Shown in pieces: positions 52,363-60,245 of a stretch of 64,000 nt of DNA. The stretch is taken from the NCBI GenBank assembly GCA_019414665.1, contig DXLO01000002.1, forward strand, positions 1-64,000. The letters are read 5' to 3'. The notes beneath the pieces are model-generated. The model was not told where the DNA came from. It saw only the letters and a program-made list of their open reading frames with translations, and searched no databases. This DNA comes from Bacteroides sp. (GTDB lineage Bacteria; Bacteroidota; Bacteroidia; Bacteroidales; Bacteroidaceae). Position 1 is the first letter of the stretch, and each line of letters starts with the position of its first letter. The translations under genes and the position numbers were made by a program.

Positions 52363-54378
52363 ATGAAGACATACAGTTACTATGTATTATTTTTGTTAGT
52401 TGTGTTTTGCGGATGTTCCCGTCCCACGGAATTAACATCGCCGGATGGCAATATAAAATTAGTATTCAACCTGAATGAGGCAGGAGCGATGACCTATGGA
52501 GTTTCTGTAGGAGGAAAACCGTTCATCACTCCTTCTGTTATGGGCTTTGAAGGTCGTGACGGGCTCAATCTCTCCAAAGATTTTCAGATAGAAAATACTG
52601 AGTTTACCACAAAGGATGAAACCTGGACCCAGCCTTGGGGGGAGAATAAATCTATCCGGAACCATTATAACGAGATGGCTGTGCGCTTGAAAGATCCGGC
52701 GAATACACGGCTGACCCTCCGTTTCCGCGTGTTCGACGACGGTCTGGGCTTTCGTTATGAATATCAAGTACCCCAAGTGGACAGTGTGTTCGTGATGGAC
52801 GAGCTCACTTCATTCAATCTGGCGCAGGATGGCAAGTCATGGTCTATTCCCGCCAGTTTTGAAACCTACGAGTTGCTGTATCGTACCCTGCCCGTCAGCA
52901 AGGTGGATAATGCCAACACCCCGATGACTTTCAAAACAGATAACGGGGTATATGCCAGTATTCACGAAGCGGCTTTGACCGATTTCCCCGAAATGACTTT
53001 GAAGCATACCGAAGGTTGTCACTTCAAATCGGAACTGGCCTCCTGGCCCGATGGGGTAAAAGCCCGTTTTGCCGGAGAAACTTTCGTTACTCCGTGGCGC
53101 AGTATCCAGATAGCTCCCAAAGCGGTAGGTCTGATAAACTCCGGTCTGATACTGAATCTGAATGAACCTTGTGCGCTGGAGGGTGATTTGAGCTGGATAC
53201 GTCCTATGAAATACGTAGGTATCTGGTGGGGAATGCATCTGGGGGTTGAAACGTGGACGATGGATGAACGCCACGGCGCTACCACCGCTAATGCCAAACG
53301 ATATATAGATTTTGCTGCTGCCAATAACATAGAAGCGGTGATGTTCGAGGGCTGGAATGAAGGCTGGGAAAGTTGGGGCGGTATGCAGACTTTTGACTAT
53401 ACCAAGCCTTATGCCGATTTCGATATGGCAGAGGTGGCACGTTATGCCAAGGAGAAAGGGATTGAAATAATCGGTCACCACGAAACGGGTGGCAATATCT
53501 TTAATTACGAACGCCAGCTGGACAATGCTTACAAATGGTATGCAGACCTGGGAGTGCACAGCGTGAAGACCGGTTATGCCGGAGGACTGCCGGGCGGTCA
53601 CAGCCATCATGGACAGTTCAATGTACGCCATTACCGCAAGGTGGTGCAGACTGCCGCCGGTTATCATACAACCGTTAATGCCCACGAACCGATCAAAGAT
53701 ACAGGAATTCGTCGTACTTACCCCAATATGATGACGCGCGAAGGCGCCCGCGGCATGGAGTGGAACGGATGGAGTGAAGGTAATCCCCCCGAACATCACG
53801 AGTTATTGCCGTTTACCCGCTTGCTGGGCGGTCCGATGGATTATACACCGGGTACTTTTGATATTCTTTATGAAAAGACACGCAATTCCCCACGCCGCAA
53901 GAAGTGGAATGACTTGGATAAAGGAAACAGCCGTGTGAATACCACCTTGGCAAAGCAGATAGCCAATTGGGTTGTCATTTATTCTCCGTTGCAGATGGCC
54001 TCGGATATGATTGAGAACTATGAAGGGCATCCTGCCTTCCAGTTCTTCCGGGATTTTGATGCGGACTGTGACTGGTCCGAAGCCTTGCAGGGCGAACCGG
54101 GAGAGTTTGTAGCTGTGGTGCGGAAAGCGAAAGATAAATATTTCCTGGGAGCCACCACGAATGAAGAGTCGCGTACACTCACCATTCCATTGGATTTCCT
54201 GGAGAAAGATAAAAAATACCATGCCGTGATTTATGCTGATGGAGAAGATGCCGACTGGAAAACGAATCCTACTTCGTATCAGATTAAGGACAAAGAGGTG
54301 ACAGCAGCCGATACCTTGTCTGTAGTCATGGCAAAAGGTGGCGGGCAGGCGGTGAGCTTTATTCCTATAACTGACTGA
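52363..54378 (+). CDS. GH97 glycoside hydrolase (SusB-like, inverting type)
   Basis: A 671-residue lipoprotein (lipobox FCGC near residue 19). The N-terminal beta-sandwich starts TELTSPDGNIKLVFNLNEAGAMTYGVSVGGKPF. The barrel has WWGMHLGVETWTMD, FEGWNEGWESWGG and GVHSVKTGYAGG, and the later REGARGMEWN and EHHELLPFTR hold Glu residues matching the inverting group's base and acid. The retaining group has an Asp nucleophile in the strand where this protein reads VKTGYAG, so an inverting alpha-glucosidase is most likely. It could remove alpha-glucose caps from glycans. A Ca ion is expected. Confidence 0.9.
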   Translation: MKTYSYYVLFLLVVFCGCSRPTELTSPDGNIKLVFNLNEAGAMTYGVSVGGKPFITPSVMGFEGRDGLNLSKDFQIENTEFTTKDETWTQPWGENKSIRNHYNEMAVRLKDPANTRLTLRFRVFDDGLGFRYEYQVPQVDSVFVMDELTSFNLAQDGKSWSIPASFETYELLYRTLPVSKVDNANTPMTFKTDNGVYASIHEAALTDFPEMTLKHTEGCHFKSELASWPDGVKARFAGETFVTPWRSIQIAPKAVGLINSGLILNLNEPCALEGDLSWIRPMKYVGIWWGMHLGVETWTMDERHGATTANAKRYIDFAAANNIEAVMFEGWNEGWESWGGMQTFDYTKPYADFDMAEVARYAKEKGIEIIGHHETGGNIFNYERQLDNAYKWYADLGVHSVKTGYAGGLPGGHSHHGQFNVRHYRKVVQTAAGYHTTVNAHEPIKDTGIRRTYPNMMTREGARGMEWNGWSEGNPPEHHELLPFTRLLGGPMDYTPGTFDILYEKTRNSPRRKKWNDLDKGNSRVNTTLAKQIANWVVIYSPLQMASDMIENYEGHPAFQFFRDFDADCDWSEALQGEPGEFVAVVRKAKDKYFLGATTNEESRTLTIPLDFLEKDKKYHAVIYADGEDADWKTNPTSYQIKDKEVTAADTLSVVMAKGGGQAVSFIPITD

Positions 54379-54420
54379 TTTACCAAATGCTTCGTCCTAT
54401 TGCGTTTATAGATTCCGAAA

Positions 54421-54458
54421 GGTAACTTCATCTCCTTCTGAAAGGGGATGAAGTTATC
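54421..54458 (+). other. Hairpin between GH97 and MFS genes
   Basis: GGTAACTTCATCTCC pairs with GGGGATGAAGTTATC around an 8-base loop (two G-T pairs). Only a short T stretch follows, so it may slow or protect rather than stop the transcript. Confidence 0.5.
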
Positions 54459-54501
54459 TTCGGTTATAGCCGAATTCAACAACCTTAATACTTAGATATA
54501 A

Positions 54502-55800
54502 ATGAAAACAACCGAAACCCCAACTCCGGCCAGACGCCGTAGTCCTATTTTTTGGGTTCCCACCGCTTATTTTGGTATGGGGCTCCCTTTTGTTGTCCTC
54601 AATATGGTAGCCGTACTGATGTACAAAGGTCTAGGAGTCAGTGATGCGAAGATAGCCTTCTGGACCTCCCTTATCATGCTTCCCTGGACACTGAAACCCC
54701 TTTGGAGTCCGTTGCTGGAGATGTACCGTACCAAGAAATTCTTTGTCGTCCTCACCCAGATGGTGTCGGGAGTCACTTTCGGGTTGATTGCCTTGTCGCT
54801 TCATCTTCCGTCCTTTTTTGCAATCACTATCGCCTTGTTCGCCATTGTCGCCTTTAGCGGGGCAACGCACGATGTGGCCTGTGACGGGGTATATATGGAC
54901 GAGTTGAATGCACAGGAACAGGCTAAGTATATAGGTTGGCAAGGTGCTTTTTATAACGTAGCCAAGATTATCGGTACAGGTCTGCTGGTTTATCTGGCCG
55001 GTTTCTTGAAAGATGAATACGAAGGTCCTGCCGAAGATGCGGTACTCTATTCCTGGACGGTCATTATGATTGTCCTCGGAGGAGTGATGTTCGCTTTGGG
55101 ACTTTATCATACCCGTATGCTGCCTTCGGGCAAGCATGCCCATTCGGTCACCTCTTTTTCGCAGAGTATGGCCGAGTTATGGAATGTCATCCGGAACTTC
55201 TTTACTAAAAAGCATATCGTTTATTACATCTGCTTTATTATTTTATATCGTTTTGCCGAAGGGTTTGTGATGAAAATTGTACCTTTGTTCCTGAAAGCCG
55301 GTCGTGATGTGGGCGGTTTGGGATTGACAGAACAGGAGATTGGCATTTATTACGGAACCTTCGGAGCGGCAGCTTTCGTACTCGGTTCATTGCTGGGCGG
55401 ATATTATATTTCCGCACGTGGATTGAAAAAGACTTTGTTCTCCTTGTGTTGTGTATTCAATCTGCCTTTTATGGCTTACACGCTGCTTGCCATTTTCCAA
55501 CCGCAGAGTGCGCCTCTTATCGGCGGAGCCATTGTGCTGGAGTATTTCGGATATGGCTTCGGCTTTGTGGGACTTACCTTGTTCATGATGCAACAGGTGG
55601 CTGCCGGCCCTCATCAGATGGCGCATTATGCTTTTGCATCGGGTATCATGAACCTGGGTGTCATGTTGCCCGGTATGATGTCCGGATATGTCAGCGACTG
55701 GCTGGGCTATAAACTGTTTTTCATCTTTGTGCTGGTGGCTGCCATTCCGGCATTCCTGATGACTTGGTTTGTACCCTTCACGCACGAAGACAAGAAATAG
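54502..55800 (+). CDS. MFS transporter (PAT/AmpG-like)
   Basis: A 432-residue protein with twelve hydrophobic helices. Opening FWVPTAYFGMGLPFVVLNMVAVLMYKGLGVSDAKIAFWTSLIMLPWTLKPLWSPLLEM is like the AmpG/PAT group, and SGATHDVACDGVYMDELN is the conserved loop after helix 4. In glycan loci with GH130 genes such carriers bring short beta-mannosides or Man-GlcNAc into the cytoplasm. It lies 32 bases before the GH130 gene, which would use the imported sugar. Confidence 0.9.
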   Translation: MKTTETPTPARRRSPIFWVPTAYFGMGLPFVVLNMVAVLMYKGLGVSDAKIAFWTSLIMLPWTLKPLWSPLLEMYRTKKFFVVLTQMVSGVTFGLIALSLHLPSFFAITIALFAIVAFSGATHDVACDGVYMDELNAQEQAKYIGWQGAFYNVAKIIGTGLLVYLAGFLKDEYEGPAEDAVLYSWTVIMIVLGGVMFALGLYHTRMLPSGKHAHSVTSFSQSMAELWNVIRNFFTKKHIVYYICFIILYRFAEGFVMKIVPLFLKAGRDVGGLGLTEQEIGIYYGTFGAAAFVLGSLLGGYYISARGLKKTLFSLCCVFNLPFMAYTLLAIFQPQSAPLIGGAIVLEYFGYGFGFVGLTLFMMQQVAAGPHQMAHYAFASGIMNLGVMLPGMMSGYVSDWLGYKLFFIFVLVAAIPAFLMTWFVPFTHEDKK

Positions 55801-55832
55801 AGAAAAACTATTAACCTAACAAAAAAGAGAAT

Positions 55833-56834
55833 ATGAGTGAATTGAAGATTGCGGGCAATCCGTTGCCCGGTATGCCGTGGGAGGAACGTCCCGAAGGTTG
55901 TAAAAATGTAATGTGGAGATGTAGCGCGAATCCCATCATTCCCCGTGATTTGCTGCCTACATCCAATAGTATATTCAATAGTGCGGTAGTACCTTTCGGC
56001 GAAGGGTATGCCGGAGTGTTCCGTTGTGATGATACAAACCGCCGGATGGCGCTCCATGTGGGATTCAGCAAGGACGCCGTTCATTGGGACATCAATCCGG
56101 AGAAGTTGCAGTTCCAGTGTGATATTCCTGAGATTGGTGAATGGGTGTACGGTTATGACCCGCGTGTCTGCTTTATCGACGACCGTTACTATGTGACCTG
56201 GTGTAACGGATATAAGGGCCAGCCCACCATCGGCGTGGCATGGACTACGGATTTCAAGACATTCCATCAGGTGGAGAATGCTTTCCTGCCTTTCAACCGT
56301 AATGGCGTGCTGTTTCCCCGCAAGATCAATGGTAAGTTTGCCATGTTGAGCCGTCCCAGTGACAACGGGCATACTCCTTTCGGAGATATTTATTATAGCG
56401 AGTCGCCCGACTTGGAGTTTTGGGGACACCATCGTCACGTCATGTCACCCGCGCCTTTTGAAGTAAGTGCATGGCAGTGCCTGAAGATTGGCGCCGGCCC
56501 CATTCCCATCGAAACCAGTGAGGGCTGGTTGCTGTTCTATCACGGTGTGCTTCGTTCCTGCAACGGTTATGTCTATGCCTTTGGATCGGCATTGCTTGAC
56601 TTGGACGAGCCGTGGAAGGTGAAATTCCGTTCGGGACCTTATCTTATCTCTCCGCGTGAACCTTACGAATGCATGGGTGATGTGCCCAATGTATGCTTCC
56701 CTTGTGCGGCTTTGCATGATCCGGCAACGGGACGGGTGGCCGTTTATTATGGTTGTGCCGACACGGTGACCGGTCTGGCATTCGGTTATATTCCCGAAAT
56801 TATAGAATTTACCAAACGTACTTCTATTATTTAA
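55833..56834 (+). CDS. GH130 beta-mannoside phosphorylase
   Basis: A 333-residue cytoplasmic protein (no signal peptide) of the five-bladed propeller GH130 family. SANPIIPRDLLPTSNSIFNSAVVPFGEGYAGVFRCDD has the conserved start with the general-acid region; YDPRVCFIDDRYYVTWCNGYKG, FPRKINGKFAMLSRPSDNGH and GAGPIPIETSEGWLLFYHGV follow. GH130 enzymes split beta-1,4-mannosides with phosphate, giving mannose-1-phosphate. The overall look is that of subfamily 2 enzymes that act on Man-beta-1,4-GlcNAc from N-glycans, but mannosylglucose or mannobiose phosphorylase cannot be excluded. Confidence 0.9.
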   Translation: MSELKIAGNPLPGMPWEERPEGCKNVMWRCSANPIIPRDLLPTSNSIFNSAVVPFGEGYAGVFRCDDTNRRMALHVGFSKDAVHWDINPEKLQFQCDIPEIGEWVYGYDPRVCFIDDRYYVTWCNGYKGQPTIGVAWTTDFKTFHQVENAFLPFNRNGVLFPRKINGKFAMLSRPSDNGHTPFGDIYYSESPDLEFWGHHRHVMSPAPFEVSAWQCLKIGAGPIPIETSEGWLLFYHGVLRSCNGYVYAFGSALLDLDEPWKVKFRSGPYLISPREPYECMGDVPNVCFPCAALHDPATGRVAVYYGCADTVTGLAFGYIPEIIEFTKRTSII

Positions 56835-56864
56835 GCACCGTTTGTGCTGTTCTCATTCGAAAAC

Positions 56865-56920
56865 AGAGGATGTGTCCTGTGGCTGTCACTTCGGTCCGGA
56901 CACATCCTCTTTGTCTTTTT
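56865..56920 (+). terminator. Terminator after GH130
   Basis: Perfect 13-bp stem AGAGGATGTGTCC/GGACACATCCTCT (56865-56877, 56898-56910) with a 20-base loop, then TTGTCTTTTT. Confidence 0.85.
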
Positions 56921-57024
56921 CCGGGAAAGGGAACTGTCTGGTTATAAAGCGGCTTTTAAGTGCTGTCTTCTCTTTGGCTAAGCGTTTTCTTCCGGATGAT
57001 TAAGGGCTTTTATACTGAAACCTT

Positions 57025-57101
57025 CTACAGTCCATTGCAATGGACTGTAGAGTCTGCCGTAATGGACTGTACGGTCTGCTACAGTGGACTGTACGGTCTG
57101 C
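57025..57101. repeat. Palindrome and threefold repeat upstream of the GH109-like gene
   Basis: A perfect 26-base palindrome lies at 57025-57050: CTACAGTCCATT, GC, then the reverse complement. Its right half begins a series of three similar units of about 22 bases (57039, 57061 and 57080), each with TGGACTGTA followed by GTCTGC. It lies in the 458-base gap between GH130 and the next gene, in which only the terminator, this element and a promoter box are seen. Function unknown; a regulator site or RNA structure is possible. Confidence 0.65.
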
Positions 57102-57264
57102 ATCGGAAGACTATAGAAGATAATAGGAATAAAGACCTTAGTTGTATGGAGAAAAAGGCTTATGTTTGCTGTTGAAAGAGGTTAGGTTCCGATACGGAAA
57201 GACATCAGACCGGTATACCGGCAAATTATTCACAGGCAGTCCTCTGCCTCTCGATTTTTCTCTT

Positions 57265-57272
57265 TATCTTTG
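57265..57272 (+). promoter_or_regulatory. Putative promoter -7 box of the GH109-like gene
   Basis: TATCTTTG, 20 bases upstream of the start codon at 57293. No exact TTTG at 19-21 bases. Confidence 0.55.
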
Positions 57273-57292
57273 CCGGAAAAATAAAGCAGTCC

Positions 57293-58534
57293 ATGAAACG
57301 ACCCAACGTACTTAATTTAACCTGCCCTGCCATCCCCGTAGTTCGGATCGGTTTTGTCGGATTAGGAAACAGGGGCATTCTTGCACTTGAGAGATATATG
57401 CACCTGGAAGGCATTGAGGTGAAAGCGCTTTGTGATTTGCGGAAAGAGAATATAGAGCGTGCAGAGCATATCTTACGGGAGTTCGGCCGTCCCGAAGCCG
57501 AGAACTATTCGGAAGAAGGGATGTGGCGCAAGATGTGCGAATGCAAGGAGATAGACCTCATTTATATTTGTACGGACTGGCTGACTCATACTGATATTGC
57601 CGTTTATGCCTTGCAGCAGGGCCGTCACGTGGCGTTGGAGGTTCCTGCCGCCATGAGTGTGGCCGATTGCTGGCGTTTGGTGGATACAGCCGAAGAAACC
57701 CGCCGTCACTGCATGATGCTGGAGAACTGTTGTTACGATGCATTTGCCCTGACTACATTGAACATGGTGCAGCAGGGGGTGTTGGGCGAAATTACTCATG
57801 CCGAGGGATCATACATCCATGACTTGCGCAAGCATTATTTTGCAGACGAAAAAGCGGGTGGGTATCACAATCACTGGATAAAGCTTTACAGCCAGCAGCA
57901 TACGGGGAATCCTTATCCTACTCACGGCTTGGGTCCTGTCTGCCAATGGATGAATATTCATCGGGGAGACCGTATGGAGTATCTGGTTTCCATGTCCTCG
58001 CGTCAGGCCGGTCTGTCTGCTTATGCCGGACAGGTGTTTGGTGCATCCTCCGAAGAAGCGGCGCAGAGTTATGAGATGGGGGATGTGAATACCACGCTGA
58101 TTCATACCGCAAAAGGAAGAACTATCTTGTTGCAATATGATGTGACCACTCCTCGCCCGTACAGCCGCCATCAGACGGTGTGCGGCACGAAGGGATTCAT
58201 GCAGAAATATCCTGTTCCCTGTCTTCTGCTCGATGAATATGGCAAGGAACCTTTGTCCGGTGAGCAGTTTGAGCGGATGATGGAGCAGTATAAACATCCT
58301 TTTACGGCAGTTATCGGCGAGGAGGCGCGGCGGAAGAATATGCCGAATGAGATGAATTATATCATGGACTACCGGCTTATTCATTGTTTGAGGAACGGTT
58401 TGCCGTTGGATCAGGATGTGTATGACGCTGCCGAATGGTCTTGCATTACGGAACTGAGCGAGCGCTCCGTGCGACAGGGCAGTGTACCGGTGGAGATTCC
58501 CGATTTCACACGAGGGAACTGGAAAGAGAGATAG
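57293..58534 (+). CDS. Gfo/Idh/MocA family protein, GH109-like
   Basis: A 413-residue protein without signal peptide. The Rossmann start is VVRIGFVGLGNRGILALERY (G-x-G-x-x-G), followed by CDLR at the end of the second strand. VALEVPAAMSVADCWRLVDTAEETRRHCMMLENCCYD is a stretch typical of GH109 NAD-dependent alpha-N-acetylgalactosaminidases, in place of the dehydrogenase motif EKP. GH109 enzymes use NAD in an oxidation-elimination cycle. It sits after its own promoter at the end of the glycan locus. Substrates other than alpha-GalNAc are known in related proteins, so I keep the call at family level. Confidence 0.83.
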   Translation: MKRPNVLNLTCPAIPVVRIGFVGLGNRGILALERYMHLEGIEVKALCDLRKENIERAEHILREFGRPEAENYSEEGMWRKMCECKEIDLIYICTDWLTHTDIAVYALQQGRHVALEVPAAMSVADCWRLVDTAEETRRHCMMLENCCYDAFALTTLNMVQQGVLGEITHAEGSYIHDLRKHYFADEKAGGYHNHWIKLYSQQHTGNPYPTHGLGPVCQWMNIHRGDRMEYLVSMSSRQAGLSAYAGQVFGASSEEAAQSYEMGDVNTTLIHTAKGRTILLQYDVTTPRPYSRHQTVCGTKGFMQKYPVPCLLLDEYGKEPLSGEQFERMMEQYKHPFTAVIGEEARRKNMPNEMNYIMDYRLIHCLRNGLPLDQDVYDAAEWSCITELSERSVRQGSVPVEIPDFTRGNWKER

Positions 58535-58578
58535 TGCTGTCAGCTCTTTAGCACAGGGGGGATAAACCGAATGGTTCT

Positions 58579-58621
58579 CACCTGAAGATGAAAAGAACGC
58601 TGATATGTTAATCTCCAGGTG
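58579..58621. terminator. Possible bidirectional terminator between convergent genes
   Basis: CACCTGAAGAT and ATCTCCAGGTG can pair with one mismatch around a 21-base loop, in the gap between the GH109-like gene and the FecR gene. T runs are weak on both sides. Confidence 0.35.
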
Positions 58622-58656
58622 AAAATACAGGCTTGTTTATTGAACTCCCATTGATG

Positions 58657-59667
58657 TTATCGTTTCTTGTCTTGTGGTGTTTCCACTATTATTTTTCCTT
58701 CTTTCATGGTGAACTGTGCGATTTTCAAATCATTCAAGGCGTCCAGTACGGTATTCACCGGGAGTTGGCGGTTGATATGGAAATAGATGCGTTCGTCCAG
58801 TAACGGACGTGAACGGAATACGATGCTGATGTTATACCATGAACCTATATCTTGCATGACTTGCCTCAAGTCGGTATTGTCAAAAGAAAATTCATTCTCC
58901 GCCCATCCTTTTCTCTTCTCCGTATCAACTCTTTTCAATTGGAGTTTTCCTTGTTTATCCAAGGATATTTGTTCCCCCGGGTGCATTTCCTTACTTTGAT
59001 TGCGCTTGGTATGACTTACATTCACTCGTCCTTGATAGAGGATGACATCCGGCGAGTAACGGGGATAGGCTTTCACATCGAACACCGTTCCCAGTACTCG
59101 TGTTTGTAGTTGCTCGGTGCATACTATAAAGGGGCGGGAAGCGTCTTTGGCTACTTCAAAACGGGCCTCTCCGCTTAGTTTGACACTGCGAATGGTATCT
59201 GTAAACTCCTTTAGATACTCCAGACGGCTGTTTGCGCTGAGCAATACCTTGCTTCCGTCGCTTAATTGAACGGAGGTAATGGTAGCGGGCGGGGTGCTTA
59301 CAATTATCCTTTTCCCTTCTTCCCGAAAAGTAATTTCCTCAGGAACTTCCAGTGAAGTGAAGACTTCCACTTCCTGCGGCTCAGGTTGTAGTAAAGGCTG
59401 GAATACAAGTACCAAGGCGATGACAGCGGCGGCTATACCTGGTATCGTTATCCGTCGGATAGATTGGTGTCTGATACGGTGACGACGGATGAATGTCTGC
59501 CAGGCTTTCCGGGTTTCGTCTGCGGTGGGAATATCCCCCAATGCTTCACCAAAGAGTTGTTCCAATTGATGGTCATTCCAAGTTCCGTTTTGGGGGGAGT
59601 CTTGGTTATGGGGATTCTTTCCGTTGTCCGGATGGATGTGGTCATTTGTTGAAAACTCCTTTTTCAT
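58657..59667 (-). CDS. FecR-family anti-sigma factor (second system)
   Basis: A 336-residue protein: cytoplasmic N-terminal part, one membrane helix (ITIPGIAAAVIALVLVFQPLL, about 88-108), FecR domain (SVQLSDGSKVLLSANSRLEYLKEFTDTIRSVKLSGEARFEVAKD) and a DUF4974 module (LRQVMQDIGSWYNISIVF, near 270). Its start overlaps the stop of the sigma gene by 4 bases, so the two are translationally coupled. It should hold the sigma factor at the inner membrane until the receptor encoded upstream signals. Confidence 0.92.
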   Translation of the reverse strand: MKKEFSTNDHIHPDNGKNPHNQDSPQNGTWNDHQLEQLFGEALGDIPTADETRKAWQTFIRRHRIRHQSIRRITIPGIAAAVIALVLVFQPLLQPEPQEVEVFTSLEVPEEITFREEGKRIIVSTPPATITSVQLSDGSKVLLSANSRLEYLKEFTDTIRSVKLSGEARFEVAKDASRPFIVCTEQLQTRVLGTVFDVKAYPRYSPDVILYQGRVNVSHTKRNQSKEMHPGEQISLDKQGKLQLKRVDTEKRKGWAENEFSFDNTDLRQVMQDIGSWYNISIVFRSRPLLDERIYFHINRQLPVNTVLDALNDLKIAQFTMKEGKIIVETPQDKKR

Positions 59668-60191
59668 TGTTTATCCTCCTTTTTCAGTATCGCTTCGCGC
59701 AGAGTCCGCAATGCTTTTGATATATGTTTTTTCACGGTGTCGGGGCTGATTCCCAATTCGTCGGCTACCTGTTGATATGTTTTTTTCTCCCAATAGCAGC
59801 TTCGCAAGATGGTGCAAGTCGGTTCGGGCAAACTGCGGGCTATGTTTTCCGCTTGCTGCAACAGTGCCTCGTGTGCGCGGTAACCCTGATTCATTTCCGC
59901 ACGGGTGGCTTCGATGAGGCGGTCTATGTGTTGCTGTTCCACATTCAAATGCTTCAAGCGGTTGAGGCATTTGTTACGCACGGTGGCATAGAGCCAGGCG
60001 CTACGGGTGTTTTCCTTTAGTTGGTCGAACTCCTTCCAGGCTTGTTCCATGGTTTCGCTTACTATGTCCTTGGCTTCTTCCGTATTGCTCATCAGGGTGG
60101 TAGCAAAGCGGACGAGGCGTGGGTACATTTCTGCGAACAGTCGTTCGAAGTGCTCTTCTTTATGGTTTCTTCTCCTGAATAAAATCTGCAT
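59664..60191 (-). CDS. ECF RNA polymerase sigma factor (second system)
   Basis: A 175-residue ECF sigma. Region 2 has FAEMYPRLVRFATTLMSNTEEAKDIVSETMEQAWKEF; region 4 has CTILRSCYWEKKTYQQVADELGISPDTVKKHISKALRTLREAIL. The gene lies 54 bases after the receptor gene and just before its anti-sigma partner. Target promoters are not known; self-control of this cluster is the usual scheme. Confidence 0.93.
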   Translation of the reverse strand: MQILFRRRNHKEEHFERLFAEMYPRLVRFATTLMSNTEEAKDIVSETMEQAWKEFDQLKENTRSAWLYATVRNKCLNRLKHLNVEQQHIDRLIEATRAEMNQGYRAHEALLQQAENIARSLPEPTCTILRSCYWEKKTYQQVADELGISPDTVKKHISKALRTLREAILKKEDKQ

Positions 60192-60245
60192 GTTTCCTTG
60201 TCTTCCGTGAACAAAGGTACGGAAATTTCCTTTTCTCCGCTGGGG

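Noticed and set aside
52837..53799. 320-codon open frame antisense to the GH97 gene
   Set aside because: GH97 is a clear family member; the antisense protein is low-complexity in His, Ile and Ser and has no family features. It is a codon-bias shadow.
55707..56438. 243-codon open frame antisense to MFS and GH130 genes
   Set aside because: It crosses two well-supported genes and their spacer and has no recognisable domain.
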